From Pseudonocardia cypriaca (lineage in GTDB: Bacteria; Actinomycetota; Actinomycetes; Mycobacteriales; Pseudonocardiaceae): a DNA stretch of 64,000 nucleotides. The stretch is from NCBI RefSeq assembly GCF_006717045.1, contig NZ_VFPH01000002.1, forward strand, positions 2,604,001 through 2,668,000. The letters run 5' to 3'. Positions 16,782-26,314 of this stretch are shown here, piece by piece. The translations under genes were made by a program, and so were the position numbers. Under the pieces are notes generated by a model. The model searched no databases, was not told the origin of the DNA, and saw only the letters and a list, made by a program, of their open reading frames with translations. How positions within the stretch are numbered: position 1 is the stretch's first letter; every line of letters begins with the position of its first letter.

Positions 16782-16852
16782 TCCGCCGTGGTGTAACGGC
16801 AGCACCTCGGATTTTGGTTCCGATGGTCCAGGTTCGAATCCTGGCGGCGGAG
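16782..16852 (+). tRNA. tRNA-Gln (anticodon TTG)
   Basis: A 71-base cloverleaf. Acceptor TCCGCCG pairs with CGGCGGA; the D-arm holds GTGTAACGGCAGCAC; the anticodon stem is TCGGA/TCCGA around TTTTGGT, giving anticodon TTG (reads CAA). The T-arm is CCAGG-TTCGAAT-CCTGG. The discriminator is G and the CCA end is not encoded, as is common in actinobacteria. Confidence 0.95.
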
Positions 16853-16908
16853 CAGCACGCCGGCGAGGACCGGCGCGGCCCCTCGGCCCGGTCGCGCGGG
16901 TCCCGCCG

Positions 16909-17019
16909 TCACTTGCGGAACAGCAGGTACAGCACGAGCAGGATGATCAGCAGGGCGAACAGCCCGCCGCTCCCGTCGGAGCCACCGTCGGCCAGCACCA
17001 AGTCCACGGTTCCTGCCAC
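16909..17019 (-). CDS. 36-residue single-pass membrane protein
   Basis: A very short gene with strong support: GGAGG lies 9 bases before a GTG, and the product is VAGTVDLVLADGG, a Gly/Ser linker, then one hydrophobic helix (LFALLIILLVLYLLF) ending in Arg-Lys. The positive C-terminal end suggests the C-terminus stays in the cytoplasm. It has no recognisable family motif. It lies antisense between tRNA-Gln and the gene at 17118, from which it is divergent by 98 bases. I cannot assign a function; tiny membrane proteins of this kind often bind larger membrane complexes. Confidence 0.68.
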   Translation of the reverse strand: MAGTVDLVLADGGSDGSGGLFALLIILLVLYLLFRK

Positions 17020-17117
17020 GGTCCGCCCCTCCGGAGAGTGTCCGCATCGGATCGGGTAACGCTATCGGGGTACCCCGCCGGGGGAGTGGGTGACACGCGA
17101 GGACGGAGGCGGCTGCT

Positions 17118-17501
17118 GTGACGAGCGGGCGTTGGGTGTGGACGAGCCGCCCCGGTGCCGAGGCCGAGCTGGGCATCGGCGAGCGGTCCTGGTGCTGTTC
17201 GCCCGCCACGCGCGCAGGCGACGTGGGTGTCGTCTACCGCTCGCGCGAGCGCAAGGACGTCAGCCACCTCGTCGCCGTCCGCTCCGACGCCGACCTCACG
17301 GGCGATCGCCCCGCCTGCCTGGTGCGCGTGGTCGCGCGGTTCCCCGAGCCGCTGCCGCTCGCACGGATGCGGGCCGACCCGGTCCTGCAGCTGTGGCCCG
17401 CGCTACGGGCCTGCTTCGTGCAGCGGTGCTCCCCCGTGCCCGATGCGGTCTGGGCCCGGTTGTGCGAGCTGCTCCCCATCGACGCCCTCGACGACGAGTG
17501 A
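17118..17501 (+). CDS. Conserved-looking hypothetical protein, possible EVE/PUA-like fold
   Basis: 127 residues from a GTG with a GGAGG 8 bases upstream. The sequence is Cys/Trp-rich: GRWVWTSRPGA, GERSWCCSPATRAGDVGVVYR, HLVAVRSDADL, LQLWPALRACFVQRCSPV. The stretch RAGDVGVVYRSRERKDVSHLV recalls EVE-domain proteins, in which a beta-barrel follows such a motif and binds modified bases, but the match is by eye only. No signal peptide or transmembrane segment is seen. It ends at a strong hairpin (17519-17556). Confidence 0.65.
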   Translation: MTSGRWVWTSRPGAEAELGIGERSWCCSPATRAGDVGVVYRSRERKDVSHLVAVRSDADLTGDRPACLVRVVARFPEPLPLARMRADPVLQLWPALRACFVQRCSPVPDAVWARLCELLPIDALDDE

Positions 17502-17518
17502 CCGCTGCGGAACGACGA

Positions 17519-17556
17519 ACGGCACCCCCGCCGGTGCGCGCCGGCGAGGGTGCCGT
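17519..17556. terminator. Strong hairpin terminator
   Basis: A 16-bp stem with a single mismatch (ACGGCACCC and CGCCGG on the left, mirrored on the right) around the 6-base loop TGCGCG, 17 bases after the stop of the gene at 17118. There is no T-tract, as usual for actinobacterial terminators. It may also serve the convergent OsmC gene. Confidence 0.75.
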
Positions 17557-17672
17557 GTGGTCGTGGGCCGGTTCAGCGGCCGCCGGGACGCGGCGGCGGC
17601 TCAGGCGGACGCCCGTTTCCCGTGCACCTCATGTCCGAACTCCTTCACCCCTCGTGACCCGCGGGCGCCACC

Positions 17673-18110
17673 TCACTCGAAGGCGGCGTCCAGCGTGATC
17701 GTGGTACCGGTCAGCGCCTTGCTGACCGGGCAACCGTCCTTGGCCGCCTGGGCGGCGGACTTGAAACCGTCTGCGTCGAGGCCCTCGACCTCGGCGCGAA
17801 CTGTGAGAGCGATCTCCGAGATCCGGAACCCTCCCGCGGGGTCCGGTGCCAGCGTGACTGCCGCGGTGACGTCCAGAGACTGCGGCGTGCCCCCCGCACG
17901 CCCGATCTCGGCCGAGAGCGCCATCGAGTAGCACGCCGAGTGGGCGGCTGCGATGAGCTCTTCCGGGCTGGTCGTGCCGTCGGCGTCGTCTGCCGCCCGC
18001 TTGGGGAAGCTGACGTCGTACGTCCCGACGCCGCTGCTGGTGAGTTCGACCTGGCCGGACCCGTTCTGCAGGTCACCGTTCCAGGCCGTCCGGGCGGTAC
18101 GCGTCGGCAT
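17673..18110 (-). CDS. OsmC/Ohr-family peroxiredoxin
   Basis: 145 residues. It has the two redox cysteines of the family in HSACYSMALS and DGCPVSKAL, plus SPEELIAAAHS before the first. OsmC-like proteins reduce organic hydroperoxides with thiol help in the cytoplasm. The ATG (MPTRTARTAW) has AGGAGG about 10 bases upstream. A short palindrome CAACTGTTG at 18146, 36 bases before the start, is a possible operator. The gene stands alone, transcribed toward the gene at 17118. Confidence 0.92.
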   Translation of the reverse strand: MPTRTARTAWNGDLQNGSGQVELTSSGVGTYDVSFPKRAADDADGTTSPEELIAAAHSACYSMALSAEIGRAGGTPQSLDVTAAVTLAPDPAGGFRISEIALTVRAEVEGLDADGFKSAAQAAKDGCPVSKALTGTTITLDAAFE

Positions 18111-18253
18111 ATGAATGCCCCCTCCTCGTCGTCGCTCCACCCTGACAACTGTTGAGTCGCCACGGCAGTCCCGGATGACACATCCGTTGAGCCGACCGGT
18201 GGGTGATCTACGGCGAGTGGTCGTTCCGACCGGGTAACGGGTGGTCGGGGTCC

Positions 18254-18727
18254 CTAATGGACTTCGACCGCGTCGCCGACCTCGAGGACGTTGTAGAACT
18301 CGACGGCATCGTCGTGCCCCAGGCGCACGCACCCCTTCGACGGGCTGTCGAGCCTGCCCTCGTGGAACGCGATGCCGCCCTCGGCGAAGAAGACGGCGAA
18401 CGGCATCGGCGCGCCGTCGTACTCGACGCTGCGGTGGTTCGTGTCCTTCCACTCCACGCGGAAGTCGCCCTTGGGCGTCTCGTGGCCGGGGCCGCCGGGG
18501 CTGATCTTCACCGGACCGCGGACGACCACCCCGTCGTCGATCAGCCACGCCTGCTTCGAGCCGAGGTCGACGCACGCCTGCACGTCGTCCTTGCACGGGG
18601 TGCCCTCGACGAGACCGTCGTCCGCCTGGGCCGTACCGGCCACGCCGAACCCGCCGAGAACGACCAGCACGGCCGCCGCCACCACCGATCGCGCGCGAAG
18701 GCGTGCCGCCCTGCTGTGCTTGCCCAT
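18254..18727 (-). CDS. Small secreted L,D-transpeptidase (YkuD domain)
   Basis: 157 residues. A signal peptide ([12 protein letters not shown] then a hydrophobic core ending GTAQA) is followed directly by a minimal YkuD catalytic domain. The active-site signature is [16 protein letters not shown], with the nucleophile Cys near residue 133. Such enzymes make 3-3 crosslinks in peptidoglycan or attach proteins to it. The domain is unusually compact, without the Ig-like modules of mycobacterial LdtA/B. Start at MGKHSRAAR. It is divergent from glmU across about 240 bases, which fits a cell-wall theme. Confidence 0.9.
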   Translation of the reverse strand: MGKHSRAARLRARSVVAAAVLVVLGGFGVAGTAQADDGLVEGTPCKDDVQACVDLGSKQAWLIDDGVVVRGPVKISPGGPGHETPKGDFRVEWKDTNHRSVEYDGAPMPFAVFFAEGGIAFHEGRLDSPSKGCVRLGHDDAVEFYNVLEVGDAVEVH

Positions 18728-18968
18728 CGAAGCCTTCCGAGTCGAGACGGCGCCGGTCTGTGACGATCCCGGCACACAGAGTGCCCGGCCCGGACAACGA
18801 GCGGTTTCCGTCCCGGTTACGAGGCCGCCCCGCGGAGCGGCACACGGTCGGGTGAGCCCGTACGATCGGTCGGTCCCGGCCGCCGGCACCGGCGCGTCGT
18901 GCCGCGCCGTTGCGGTATCGCCGTCCCGCTCGCCGCGCTGGTCCCGACCAGAACCAGGAGTGGGATCC

Positions 18969-20489
18969 ATGCTCGACCCGCACGGGCGAGGATCGTCCGG
19001 CGCACCATCCACCGGGGCGGCACCGTCCCGGCCCACCGCTGCGATCGTGTTGGCGGCGGGTGAGGGCACGCGGATGCGGTCCGCCGTCCCGAAGGTGCTG
19101 CACCCGATCGCCGGCCGCAGCCTGCTCGGCCACGCGGTGCACGCCGTCGCCGCCCTCGAACCCGAGCACCTGGTCGTGGTCGTGGGCGCAGGGGCCGACC
19201 AGGTCCGGGAGGCGGTCGACGGCATGGTCGCCGAGCTGGCCCGGCCGGTGCTCACCGCCGAGCAGCACGAGCGCAAGGGCACCGGGCACGCCGTCCGGTG
19301 CGCGCTGGACGCACTGCCGGCCGGCCTCACCGGGCCGATCGTCGTCACCTACGGCGACGTGCCGCTGCTCGAGCCGGTCACCCTCGCCGCGCTGCTCGCC
19401 GACCACGCGACCTCGGGTGCTCCGCTCACGCTGCTCACCAGCGATGCCGACGACCCCACCGGCTACGGCCGGGTGGTGCGCGAGTCCGACGGCACCGTCA
19501 CGCGGATCGTCGAGGAGGTCGACGCCACCCCGGAGCAGCGCGCCCTCCGCGAGGTCAACTCGGGTGTCTACGCCTTCGACGCCGCGTTCCTGCTCGCGGC
19601 GATCGACCGGCTGCGCAGCCACAACAGGAAGGGCGAGCTCTACCTCACCGACCTCGTCAAGATCGCCCACGACGACGGCTCCGACGTGCGCGGCGTCCGC
19701 TGCGCCGACGACTGGCAGGTGCGCGGCGTCAACGACCGCGTGCAGCTGGCCGCCACCCGCGCCGAGCTCAACCGGCGCCTGCTCGAGCACTGGATGCTCG
19801 CGGGCGTCACCGTGATCGACCCCGCCACGACGTGGGTCGACGTGCAGGTCCGGCTCGAGCCCGACGTCGTGCTGCACCCCGGCACCCAGCTGCACGGATC
19901 GACGTCCGTCGCGGGCGGCGCGGAGATCGGGCCCGACACGACGCTCACGAACTGCGAGATCGGCGCGGGCGCGGTGGTCGTGCGCACGCACGGCAGCGAG
20001 TCGCTGATCGGGCCCGGCGCGTCCGTCGGGCCGTTCGCCTACCTGCGCCCCGGCGCACGGCTCGGCGAACGCGGCAAGATCGGCACGTTCGTGGAGGTCA
20101 AGAACTCCGAGATCGGGGCCGGCACGAAGGTGCCGCACCTCACCTACGTCGGCGACGCCACGATCGGGGAGTACAGCAACATCGGCGCCTCCTCGGTGTT
20201 CGTCAACTACGACGGGGTGCGCAAGCAGCGCACGGTCGTCGGCTCGCACGTGCGGACCGGGTCGGACAACACGTTCGTCGCACCCGTGCAGATCGGCGAC
20301 GGCGCCTACACCGGCGCCGGCACCGTCGTGCGCGAGGACGTCCCGCCGGGGGCGCTGGCCGTGTCGGCCGGGTCACAGCGCACCATCGAGGGGTGGGTCG
20401 CCCGCAAGCGGCCCGGTACCCCGGCCGCGGAGGCCGCCGCACGCGCGGCCGACCCGGCCATCGACGTCCACGGAGGCACAGCACGGTGA
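18969..20489 (+). CDS. glmU: GlmU, bifunctional GlcNAc-1-phosphate uridyltransferase / GlcN-1-P acetyltransferase
   Basis: 506 residues. It makes UDP-GlcNAc for peptidoglycan in two steps. The N-terminal nucleotidyltransferase starts at [25 protein letters not shown], with [10 protein letters not shown] (metal site) and NSGVYAFDA. The C-terminal left-handed beta-helix has the acetyltransferase residues in [24 protein letters not shown] and [18 protein letters not shown] sits 8 bases before the ATG. A ~30-residue N-terminal tail precedes the domain. It overlaps prs by 4 bases, the usual glmU-prs operon. Confidence 0.98.
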   Translation: MLDPHGRGSSGAPSTGAAPSRPTAAIVLAAGEGTRMRSAVPKVLHPIAGRSLLGHAVHAVAALEPEHLVVVVGAGADQVREAVDGMVAELARPVLTAEQHERKGTGHAVRCALDALPAGLTGPIVVTYGDVPLLEPVTLAALLADHATSGAPLTLLTSDADDPTGYGRVVRESDGTVTRIVEEVDATPEQRALREVNSGVYAFDAAFLLAAIDRLRSHNRKGELYLTDLVKIAHDDGSDVRGVRCADDWQVRGVNDRVQLAATRAELNRRLLEHWMLAGVTVIDPATTWVDVQVRLEPDVVLHPGTQLHGSTSVAGGAEIGPDTTLTNCEIGAGAVVVRTHGSESLIGPGASVGPFAYLRPGARLGERGKIGTFVEVKNSEIGAGTKVPHLTYVGDATIGEYSNIGASSVFVNYDGVRKQRTVVGSHVRTGSDNTFVAPVQIGDGAYTGAGTVVREDVPPGALAVSAGSQRTIEGWVARKRPGTPAAEAAARAADPAIDVHGGTAR

Positions 20490-21466
20490 GCGTGATGTCG
20501 GCGACGCCCAAGAAGAACCTCATGCTCTTCTCGGGGCGCGCACACCCGGAGCTCGCCGAGCAGGTGGCGAAGCACCTCGATGTGACGATCACCCCGCAGT
20601 CGGCGTACTCGTTCGCCAACGGGGAGATCTTCGTCCGGTTCGAGGAGTCCGTGCGCGGATGCGACGCGTTCGTGCTGCAGGCGCACTCGGCGCCGATCAA
20701 CGACCAGATCATGGAGCACCTGATCATGGTCGACGCCTTGAAACGGGCGTCGGCCAAGCGGATCACCGTCGTGATGCCGTTCTGGGGATACGCCCGCCAG
20801 GACAAGAAGCACCGCGGCCGCGAACCCATCTCAGCCCGGCTCGTCGCCGACATGTTCAAGGTCGCGGGTGCCGACCGCATCATGACCGTCGACCTGCACA
20901 CCGCCCAGATCCAGGGCTTCTTCGACGGCCCGGTCGACCACCTCTTCGCGCTCCCGGTGCTCGCCGAGCACATCAAGCGCACCTACGCCGACGAGCAGCT
21001 CGCCGTCGTCTCGCCCGACTCCGGCCGCGTCCGGCTGGCGGAGCGCTGGGCCGACACCCTCGGCGGCACCCCGCTGGCCTTCATCCACAAGACCCGCGAC
21101 CCCCGCAGGCCCAACGAGGCCGTCGCCAACCGCGTGGTCGGCGAGGTCGACGGCCGGCTCTGCGTGGTGATCGACGACATGATCGACACCGGTGGCACGG
21201 TGGCCAAGACCGTCGAGGTGCTGCTCAAGGAGGGCGCCAAGGACGTCGTGGTCGCAGCGACGCACGGCGTGCTCTCCGGGCCCGCCCCGGCGCGGCTGGC
21301 CGACTGCGGGGCCCGCGAGGTGATCTTCACCGACACCCTGCCGATCCCCGACGAGAAGCGGTTCCCGACGATGACCGTCCTGTCGATCGCCCCGCTCCTC
21401 GCCCGCGCCATCCACGAGGTCTTCGACGACGGCTCGGTGACGAGCCTCTTCAACGGCAACGCCTGA
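20486..21466 (+). CDS. prs: Ribose-phosphate pyrophosphokinase (PRPP synthetase)
   Basis: 326 residues. It makes PRPP from ribose 5-phosphate and ATP for nucleotides, His, Trp and, in actinobacteria, decaprenyl-phosphoryl-arabinose. Signatures: [49 protein letters not shown] (catalytic loop), [19 protein letters not shown] and the PRPP loop [12 protein letters not shown]. The GTG start overlaps the glmU stop (GTGA) and has GGAGG 9 bases upstream; an ATG at 20495 is too far from it. Followed by the repeat at 21476. Confidence 0.98.
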   Translation: MSVMSATPKKNLMLFSGRAHPELAEQVAKHLDVTITPQSAYSFANGEIFVRFEESVRGCDAFVLQAHSAPINDQIMEHLIMVDALKRASAKRITVVMPFWGYARQDKKHRGREPISARLVADMFKVAGADRIMTVDLHTAQIQGFFDGPVDHLFALPVLAEHIKRTYADEQLAVVSPDSGRVRLAERWADTLGGTPLAFIHKTRDPRRPNEAVANRVVGEVDGRLCVVIDDMIDTGGTVAKTVEVLLKEGAKDVVVAATHGVLSGPAPARLADCGAREVIFTDTLPIPDEKRFPTMTVLSIAPLLARAIHEVFDDGSVTSLFNGNA

Positions 21467-21475
21467 CCCGATCCC

Positions 21476-21517
21476 GCGAGTCGCGTTCTGAGTGCGCGCG
21501 AGTCGCGTTCTGCGTGC
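21476..21517 (+). repeat. 22-bp-phased GACTCGC array, two units (B1)
   Basis: GCGAGTCGCGTTCTG(A/C)GTGC occurs twice with a period of exactly 22 bp (21476 and 21498). The core is the reverse complement of GACTCGC. It lies between the convergent ends of prs and the DUF4190-like gene. Unlike the other sites there is only one arm. Confidence 0.8.
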
Positions 21518-21542
21518 GGACGTGTCGTGGTCGCTGCAGCGG

Positions 21543-22568
21543 CTAGACCCGGCCGGAGAAGATCGCGGGATCACCGATGATCCGGGGAGTGACGTCGACC
21601 TGCAGGTCGGCGACGTCCTTCCCGACCGACACCGCGACCGGGAACGTGATCGACTTCCCGGGCAGCACGGTGCCCTGCGGTGGGCCGTTCATGCCCTTCT
21701 GGGCGTCGAAGACCAGCGGGGCGTCCCGGCCGGCGTGCGTGGCCCGGACGATCGTCGTGACCGCGTCGAGCGGCTGGTCGGATCCGTTGACGACGGTGAT
21801 CTCGAAACTCACGGCACGATCGCGGTCGTTCCCCATCGCGTACCGGCCGGGCTTGAACGACTCCGGCGACGTGACCTCGATGGCCACACCGTCGTCGAAC
21901 GTCACGCGCTGGCCGAACGCGACGACACCCGGGTCCGCCGACGCCACCTGACCCGGTGCGCCACCAGCTCCTGCCGCCGGCCCGGCAGAAACCGCTGCGG
22001 GTCCTTGCAAGGTCTTGACCAGCTCGTTGGTGGCCTGGAACACGATCACGACGCCCCACACCCCGAGAGCGAGCGCGACAACTCCCGACACGAGACCGGT
22101 CATGGCGGTCCGGCCGTTGGTGGCGAGCCCCTTCTTGTAGCGGGACCGGCCGGCGATCGCGAGCGGGACGGCGACGAGACCGCAGATCACGGCCACGAAC
22201 CCGGTGAGCGGGACGAGTCCGAAGAGGATGCCGATCGGCGCGACGATGGCGGCCGCCAGGCCCAGTCCGTTGCGCGGCTCGGGGTGCCGGTCCACCGGCT
22301 CCGGCGTCGGCTCGGACCGCAGGTGCGCGGGCTCCGGCGGCTCGTACGACCGCTGCACGGGCGGCTCGTACGCCTGCCGCCGTTCGTACTCGGGACGTCT
22401 CGGGGACGGCGGCTGCTGCGGCGGCCGCGGGTACGAGCGCTGTGGAGGCGGTCCGTACGGCGGCCGGCCCTGCGGATGGGGACCGGGCATCGGCCCGCGC
22501 GACCGCTGTGGGGGCGGGCCGTACGACTGGTGACCGTTGCCCTGTTGGGGAGTCCACGGCTGAGTCAT
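21543..22568 (-). CDS. Membrane protein with proline-rich head, two helices and DUF4352-like domain
   Basis: 341 residues. The first ~110 are low-complexity Pro/Arg/Tyr/Gln (repeated PPPQRSY and YEPP-type stretches), followed by two transmembrane helices in a DUF4190-like arrangement ([37 protein letters not shown]). After a Gly/Ala-rich linker comes an extracellular Ig-like domain similar to DUF4352/telokin-like proteins ([17 protein letters not shown]). The function is unknown; such proteins are common in actinobacterial envelopes. The ATG (MTQPWTPQQ) is the typical start of this group. Its 5' region faces rplY, with repeat B2 in between. Confidence 0.78.
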   Translation of the reverse strand: MTQPWTPQQGNGHQSYGPPPQRSRGPMPGPHPQGRPPYGPPPQRSYPRPPQQPPSPRRPEYERRQAYEPPVQRSYEPPEPAHLRSEPTPEPVDRHPEPRNGLGLAAAIVAPIGILFGLVPLTGFVAVICGLVAVPLAIAGRSRYKKGLATNGRTAMTGLVSGVVALALGVWGVVIVFQATNELVKTLQGPAAVSAGPAAGAGGAPGQVASADPGVVAFGQRVTFDDGVAIEVTSPESFKPGRYAMGNDRDRAVSFEITVVNGSDQPLDAVTTIVRATHAGRDAPLVFDAQKGMNGPPQGTVLPGKSITFPVAVSVGKDVADLQVDVTPRIIGDPAIFSGRV

Positions 22569-22916
22569 GGGGAGCGTTCTCCGGATCTTGTCGGCCCCGA
22601 CGCCGATCAAGGAGTCGGCGGCGGTGTGACCGCCGTTACCCCCTCGCGCGCGTCTCCAGCGCGACTCGCGCACACCCACAGCGCGACTCGCGGAAGTGCG
22701 GGCCCCCCTTCCCCGCGAGTCGCGGTCCGGGTGCGCGCGAGTCGCGTTCTGAGCGGGACCCGGAGGGCGGGGCACCGGAGACGGTCGCGTATCGTTGACG
22801 ATCGTTCCGCGGCGAGGGTGGGTGCACGCTGGCCCGCCGTGATCGACGCAGTCCCGGCATTCCGGTCTGCCTCGTCGCGCGCGTCCACCGCAGCAGTTCT
22901 GATCGAGGAGACAACC
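22569..22916. other. 348-base divergent intergenic region with repeat B2
   Basis: This gap separates the divergent DUF4190-like gene and rplY. It holds repeat B2 (22659-22746) and, after it, the rplY leader. A TATCGT at about 22790 fits a TAnnnT -10 element but no convincing -35 is paired with it. GATCGAGGAG before the rplY GTG is the ribosome-binding site. No small gene was found. Confidence 0.5.
22659..22746. repeat. 22-bp-phased GACTCGC array, two facing arms (B2)
   Basis: GACTCGCG cores at 22663 and 22685 face GAGTCGCG cores at 22717 and 22739; both pairs are spaced by exactly 22 bp. The arms can pair into a long interrupted hairpin with a ~19-base G/C-rich loop. The array sits in a divergent promoter region, so it is not simply a terminator. 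Confidence 0.85.
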
Positions 22917-23546
22917 GTGGCCGAGGCCCGTATCGACGCCGAGACCCGCACGGAGTTCGGCAAGGGCGCCGCCCGCCGCACCCGTCGTGCCGGGAAGATC
23001 CCCGCCGTGCTCTACGGGCACGGCACCGACCCGCAGCACCTCTCGCTCCCGCAGCTCGAGTTCGCGCGCGTGATCCGCGAGCAGGGCCGCAACGCCGTGC
23101 TGACCCTGAACATCGGCGGCGACACCCAGCTGGCGCTCACCAAGACGGTGGTCACGCACCCGATCCGCCCGTACATCGAGCACGTCGACCTGCTGGTGAT
23201 CCGCCGCGGCGAGAAGGTGTCGGTCGAGGTGCAGCTCGTCGTCACCGGCGATGCCGCGCCCGGCACCATGATCTCGCAGGAGCTCAACACGCTCGAGGTC
23301 GAGGCGGACGTCTCCAGCATCCCGGAGCAGATCGAGGTCTCCGTGGAAGGGCTCGAGGTGGGGGCCCAGATCCACGCCTCCGACGTGCCGCTGCCCGAGG
23401 GCACCGAGCTCAAGGCCGACCCGGAGCTGCTGGTCGTCAACGTCGTGTCGTCGCCCACCGAGGCGCAGCTCGAGGGCGAGATCGACCTCGAGGGCGCCGG
23501 TGTGGTCGAGGAGGCCCCTTCGACCCCGGCCGGCTCGGAGAGCTGA
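22917..23546 (+). CDS. rplY: 50S ribosomal protein L25/general stress protein Ctc
   Basis: 209 residues, the long CTC form. The N-terminal L25 domain binds 5S rRNA ([28 protein letters not shown]), followed by the TL5 C-terminal beta domain ([36 protein letters not shown]) and an acidic tail (EGEIDLEG...). The GTG start has GAGGAG 6 bases upstream. The gene precedes pth by two bases between stop and start, the conserved rplY-pth pair. Confidence 0.96.
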   Translation: MAEARIDAETRTEFGKGAARRTRRAGKIPAVLYGHGTDPQHLSLPQLEFARVIREQGRNAVLTLNIGGDTQLALTKTVVTHPIRPYIEHVDLLVIRRGEKVSVEVQLVVTGDAAPGTMISQELNTLEVEADVSSIPEQIEVSVEGLEVGAQIHASDVPLPEGTELKADPELLVVNVVSSPTEAQLEGEIDLEGAGVVEEAPSTPAGSES

Positions 23547-23548
23547 GG

Positions 23549-24133
23549 ATGACGCCGGGCCCCGCGCTCGTCGTCGGGCTCGGCAACCCGGGTCCGGACT
23601 ACGCCGACACCCGGCACAACGTCGGGTTCGGCGTCGTCGAGCTGCTCGCCGCGCGAGCGGGCGGCGGGCGGTTCTCGAAGCACCGCACCAACGCGGACGT
23701 TCTCGAGGGCAGGCTCGCCGGCCGCCGCGTGGTGTTCGCGAAGCCGCGGACCTACATGAACGTGTCGGGCGGCCCGGTGGCAGGCCTCGTCCGGTACTTC
23801 TCGGTGCCGGCCGAGGACCTGATCGTGATCCACGACGACCTGGACCTCGGCTTCGGCGTGATCCGGCTCAAGCGCGGCGGCGGGGAGGGCGGCCACAACG
23901 GTCTGCGCTCGATCAGCTCCTCCCTCGGCACGAAGGACTACCTGCGCGTCCGGTTCGGCATCGGCCGCCCGCCGGGCCGGCAGGACCCCGCCGACTTCGT
24001 GCTGAAGCGCTTCTCGGGTGCGGAGCGCAAGGAGCTGGAGTTCGTCGTCGACCTGGCCGCCGACGCCGCCGAGGCACTGCTCTCCGACGGCCTGGAACCC
24101 GCGCAGAACCGGTTCCACGCGCTGAGCGGCTGA
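23549..24133 (+). CDS. pth: Peptidyl-tRNA hydrolase
   Basis: 194 residues. It recycles peptidyl-tRNA released from ribosomes. Signatures: [20 protein letters not shown] (with catalytic His), [21 protein letters not shown] (catalytic Asp) and [13 protein letters not shown]. The ATG lies two bases after the rplY stop. Its TGA abuts the stop of the converging monooxygenase gene with no spacer, so any terminator must lie inside that gene. Confidence 0.97.
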   Translation: MTPGPALVVGLGNPGPDYADTRHNVGFGVVELLAARAGGGRFSKHRTNADVLEGRLAGRRVVFAKPRTYMNVSGGPVAGLVRYFSVPAEDLIVIHDDLDLGFGVIRLKRGGGEGGHNGLRSISSSLGTKDYLRVRFGIGRPPGRQDPADFVLKRFSGAERKELEFVVDLAADAAEALLSDGLEPAQNRFHALSG

Positions 24134-25648
24134 TCAGCTCCTGCGCACGAAGATCCGGTCGAGGTGGGCGGTGAGCGCATCTAGGTCGTCGGCCGGCCCG
24201 GCGTAGCCGATGTGGCCGTCCGGGCGCACGAGGACCAGCCACGGCGGTCGGGCCCGGTACTGCCGGCGCAGGCCGTGCTCCCCCGCCGGGACGACCTCGA
24301 CGCTCACCGGCACGGCGTACGCGTCGAGCGCCGCCTCGACCGCCCACCCCGCAGCGGGGTCGCCGAACACCAGCAGGTGGTGGCGCAGGCCCGCGCGTGG
24401 CCCGCCGCACGGTGCACGGCCGCCTGCCCGCACCCCGCCCGTCGCCGGGTTGTCCCGGTAGGTGATCCAGGTCTGCGAGAACAGCCGGAACACGGCGTGG
24501 CGCACCGGGGGCAGCCGCTGCGCGAACGTGATCGCACGTCCGGCGAGGTGCGCGCGCCCCCACACCGCAGCCGGGTGCGCCGCTGTCTCCAGTGCGAAAC
24601 CCCGGTCGGCGCCACGCAGCACGGTGACGGCGACGGGCATCCGCTCGGCCTCGTACGAGTCGAGCAGCCGCTCGTGCGCCTCGCCCCGTGCCACCAGCCC
24701 GAGCTTCCAGGCGAGGTTCACCGCATCGCCGATGGCGAGGTTCATCCCCTGCCCGCCTGCGGGGCTGTGGATGTGCGCGGCGTCGCCGGCCAGGAATACG
24801 GGCCCCGATCGGAACCGCTCGGCGAGCCGGCTGTGCACCCGGAAGAGCGCACTCCAGTGGACGTCCCGGACGGCGGTGCCTGCCACCTCGGCGCACCAGC
24901 GGCGCAGCCGGTCCTCCGGGACGTCGCCGTACGGTTCGTGGGAGATCTCGGTGCCGGCGGGAGCGAGCCCGCGCGGTAGGGCGCCGAACACGCGGTGGCG
25001 GTCGGGGCCGAGCCGGAACAGGCCGACGAACCCGCCGGGTGTGAGGTGCAGCCGGATCGTGCCGTCGGCCGGCGGGTCCCCGTCGAGCCGGACGTCGGCG
25101 AGCACGCCTGCCTGGTCGTAGGTGCGACCGGCGAACCCGATCCCGAGCGCCCGGCGCACGCTGCTGCTGGCTCCGTCCGCACCGACGACCCAGCGCGCCT
25201 CGATGGGTTCCGCCCCGCGCACGACGGCCCGGACACCGGACGGCACGCGGTGCAGGCCGATCAGCTCGGTGTCCCACTCCACGCGGACACCCAGCTGGCC
25301 GAGGCGCTCGACGAGCAGGCGCTCGGTGCGGTCCTGGGCGAGGCCGAGCGCGAACGGGAAGGGGGTCCGCCCCTCGGACCCGCGCCCCACGAGTGGGAAG
25401 CCGGCGATGCGACGCCCGCGCTCGAACACCTCCACGGCGGTGGTCCGCACGCCTTCCGCGACGGCGCGCTCCGCGACACCGATCCGGTCCAGCAGCTCCA
25501 GCGTGCGCACGTGCACGATCGCGGCCCGCGACTGCTCCACGGGACCGGCGTCGCGGTCGACGATCCGCACCGCCACCCCCAGCTCCGCGAGCACGGTGGC
25601 CGCCACGAGCCCGGCCGGACCGGCGCCGACCACCAGGACGTCGGTCAT
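24134..25648 (-). CDS. FAD-dependent aromatic monooxygenase (PheA/TfdB-like)
   Basis: 504 residues. FAD motifs: VVGAGPAGLVAA at the N-terminus, the DG motif VGADGASSSVRRALG, and the GD motif GPVFLAGDAAHIHSPAGGQG. The C-terminal ~130 residues match the thioredoxin-like domain of phenol hydroxylase-type enzymes. Members hydroxylate phenolic or polyketide substrates with NAD(P)H and O2. The ATG at 25648 is chosen because AGGAGG lies 5 bases upstream; a GTG one codon earlier is too close. It is divergent from a TetR gene, with a palindrome between them, so substrate-induced derepression is likely. Confidence 0.9.
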   Translation of the reverse strand: MTDVLVVGAGPAGLVAATVLAELGVAVRIVDRDAGPVEQSRAAIVHVRTLELLDRIGVAERAVAEGVRTTAVEVFERGRRIAGFPLVGRGSEGRTPFPFALGLAQDRTERLLVERLGQLGVRVEWDTELIGLHRVPSGVRAVVRGAEPIEARWVVGADGASSSVRRALGIGFAGRTYDQAGVLADVRLDGDPPADGTIRLHLTPGGFVGLFRLGPDRHRVFGALPRGLAPAGTEISHEPYGDVPEDRLRRWCAEVAGTAVRDVHWSALFRVHSRLAERFRSGPVFLAGDAAHIHSPAGGQGMNLAIGDAVNLAWKLGLVARGEAHERLLDSYEAERMPVAVTVLRGADRGFALETAAHPAAVWGRAHLAGRAITFAQRLPPVRHAVFRLFSQTWITYRDNPATGGVRAGGRAPCGGPRAGLRHHLLVFGDPAAGWAVEAALDAYAVPVSVEVVPAGEHGLRRQYRARPPWLVLVRPDGHIGYAGPADDLDALTAHLDRIFVRRS

Positions 25649-25672
25649 CACGCCCTCCTAATGAACGTTGCC

Positions 25673-25687
25673 GTTCCTTATTGGAAC
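25673..25687. promoter_or_regulatory. Candidate TetR operator
   Basis: GTTCC-TTATT-GGAAC is a perfect 15-bp palindrome in the 84-base gap between the divergent monooxygenase and TetR genes, set within a wider imperfect repeat (TGCCGTTCC ... GGAACGATGGCA). It is placed to block both promoters. Confidence 0.6.
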
Positions 25688-25732
25688 GATGGCAGGTCCA
25701 AGAAGGGAACGCAAGCGTCTACTATCGCCGTC

Positions 25733-26314
25733 ATGCCGGCCCGGACCCGCCGCCGCGGCGAGGCCCTCGAACACGCGATCCACCGAGCCACGCTCGACGA
25801 ACTGGCCGACGCCGGCTACGCCGCGCTCACGATGGACGGGATCGCCCGCCGCGCGCAGACCGGGAAGGCCGCGCTCTACCGGCGCTGGGCTGGCAAACGG
25901 GAGCTCGTCCTCGACGCGCTCCTCGGCGTGCTGCCCGACCCCGGCGAGGTGGCCCCGTCCGCATCCGTGCGCGACGAGCTGCTCGCCACGCTGACGATCA
26001 TGGCCGACACCGTCGCCGGCCGGAGCAGGTTCCCGAGCCTCGACGTCCTCCTCGAGGTGCTGCGGGTTCCGGAGCTGCGCGATGCGTTCGCGAGCCGGGT
26101 GATCGAGCCGCGGCTCCGCATGGTCCACGGCATCCTGCGGCGCGGCGCCGAACGCGGCGAGATCGACCCGGCCCGGATCAGCACGCTGGTCGCCCGGGCC
26201 GGCCCGGCCCTGGTCATCGAGACGTTCCTGCTCACCGGTGCGCCCCCACCCGGCGACGAGCTCGCCCGGATCGTCGACACGATCGTGATGCCCCTGCTGT
26301 CACCGATCCCGTAG
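25733..26314 (+). CDS. TetR family regulator
   Basis: 193 residues. The N-terminal HTH is complete: [23 protein letters not shown] then [20 protein letters not shown]. The C-terminal ligand domain fits the TetR_C group with [20 protein letters not shown]. It is divergent from the flavin monooxygenase and is its likely repressor, responding to the substrate or a related phenolic. The ATG (MPARTRRRG) is chosen as nearest the HTH. Its last 15 bases overlap the end of the converging acyl-AMP ligase gene. Confidence 0.9.
   Translation: MPARTRRRGEALEHAIHRATLDELADAGYAALTMDGIARRAQTGKAALYRRWAGKRELVLDALLGVLPDPGEVAPSASVRDELLATLTIMADTVAGRSRFPSLDVLLEVLRVPELRDAFASRVIEPRLRMVHGILRRGAERGEIDPARISTLVARAGPALVIETFLLTGAPPPGDELARIVDTIVMPLLSPIP

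Noticed and set aside
16655..17209. Minus-strand ORF across the tRNA-Gln
   Set aside because: It reads through the tRNA (the RQDSNLDHRNQN type of artefact is usual) and overlaps the better supported small gene at 16909.
21492..22916. Extension of rplY upstream to 21492
   Set aside because: The frame is open but opposes the DUF4190-like gene, and the GAGGAG-GTG at 22917 matches the L25 N-terminus.
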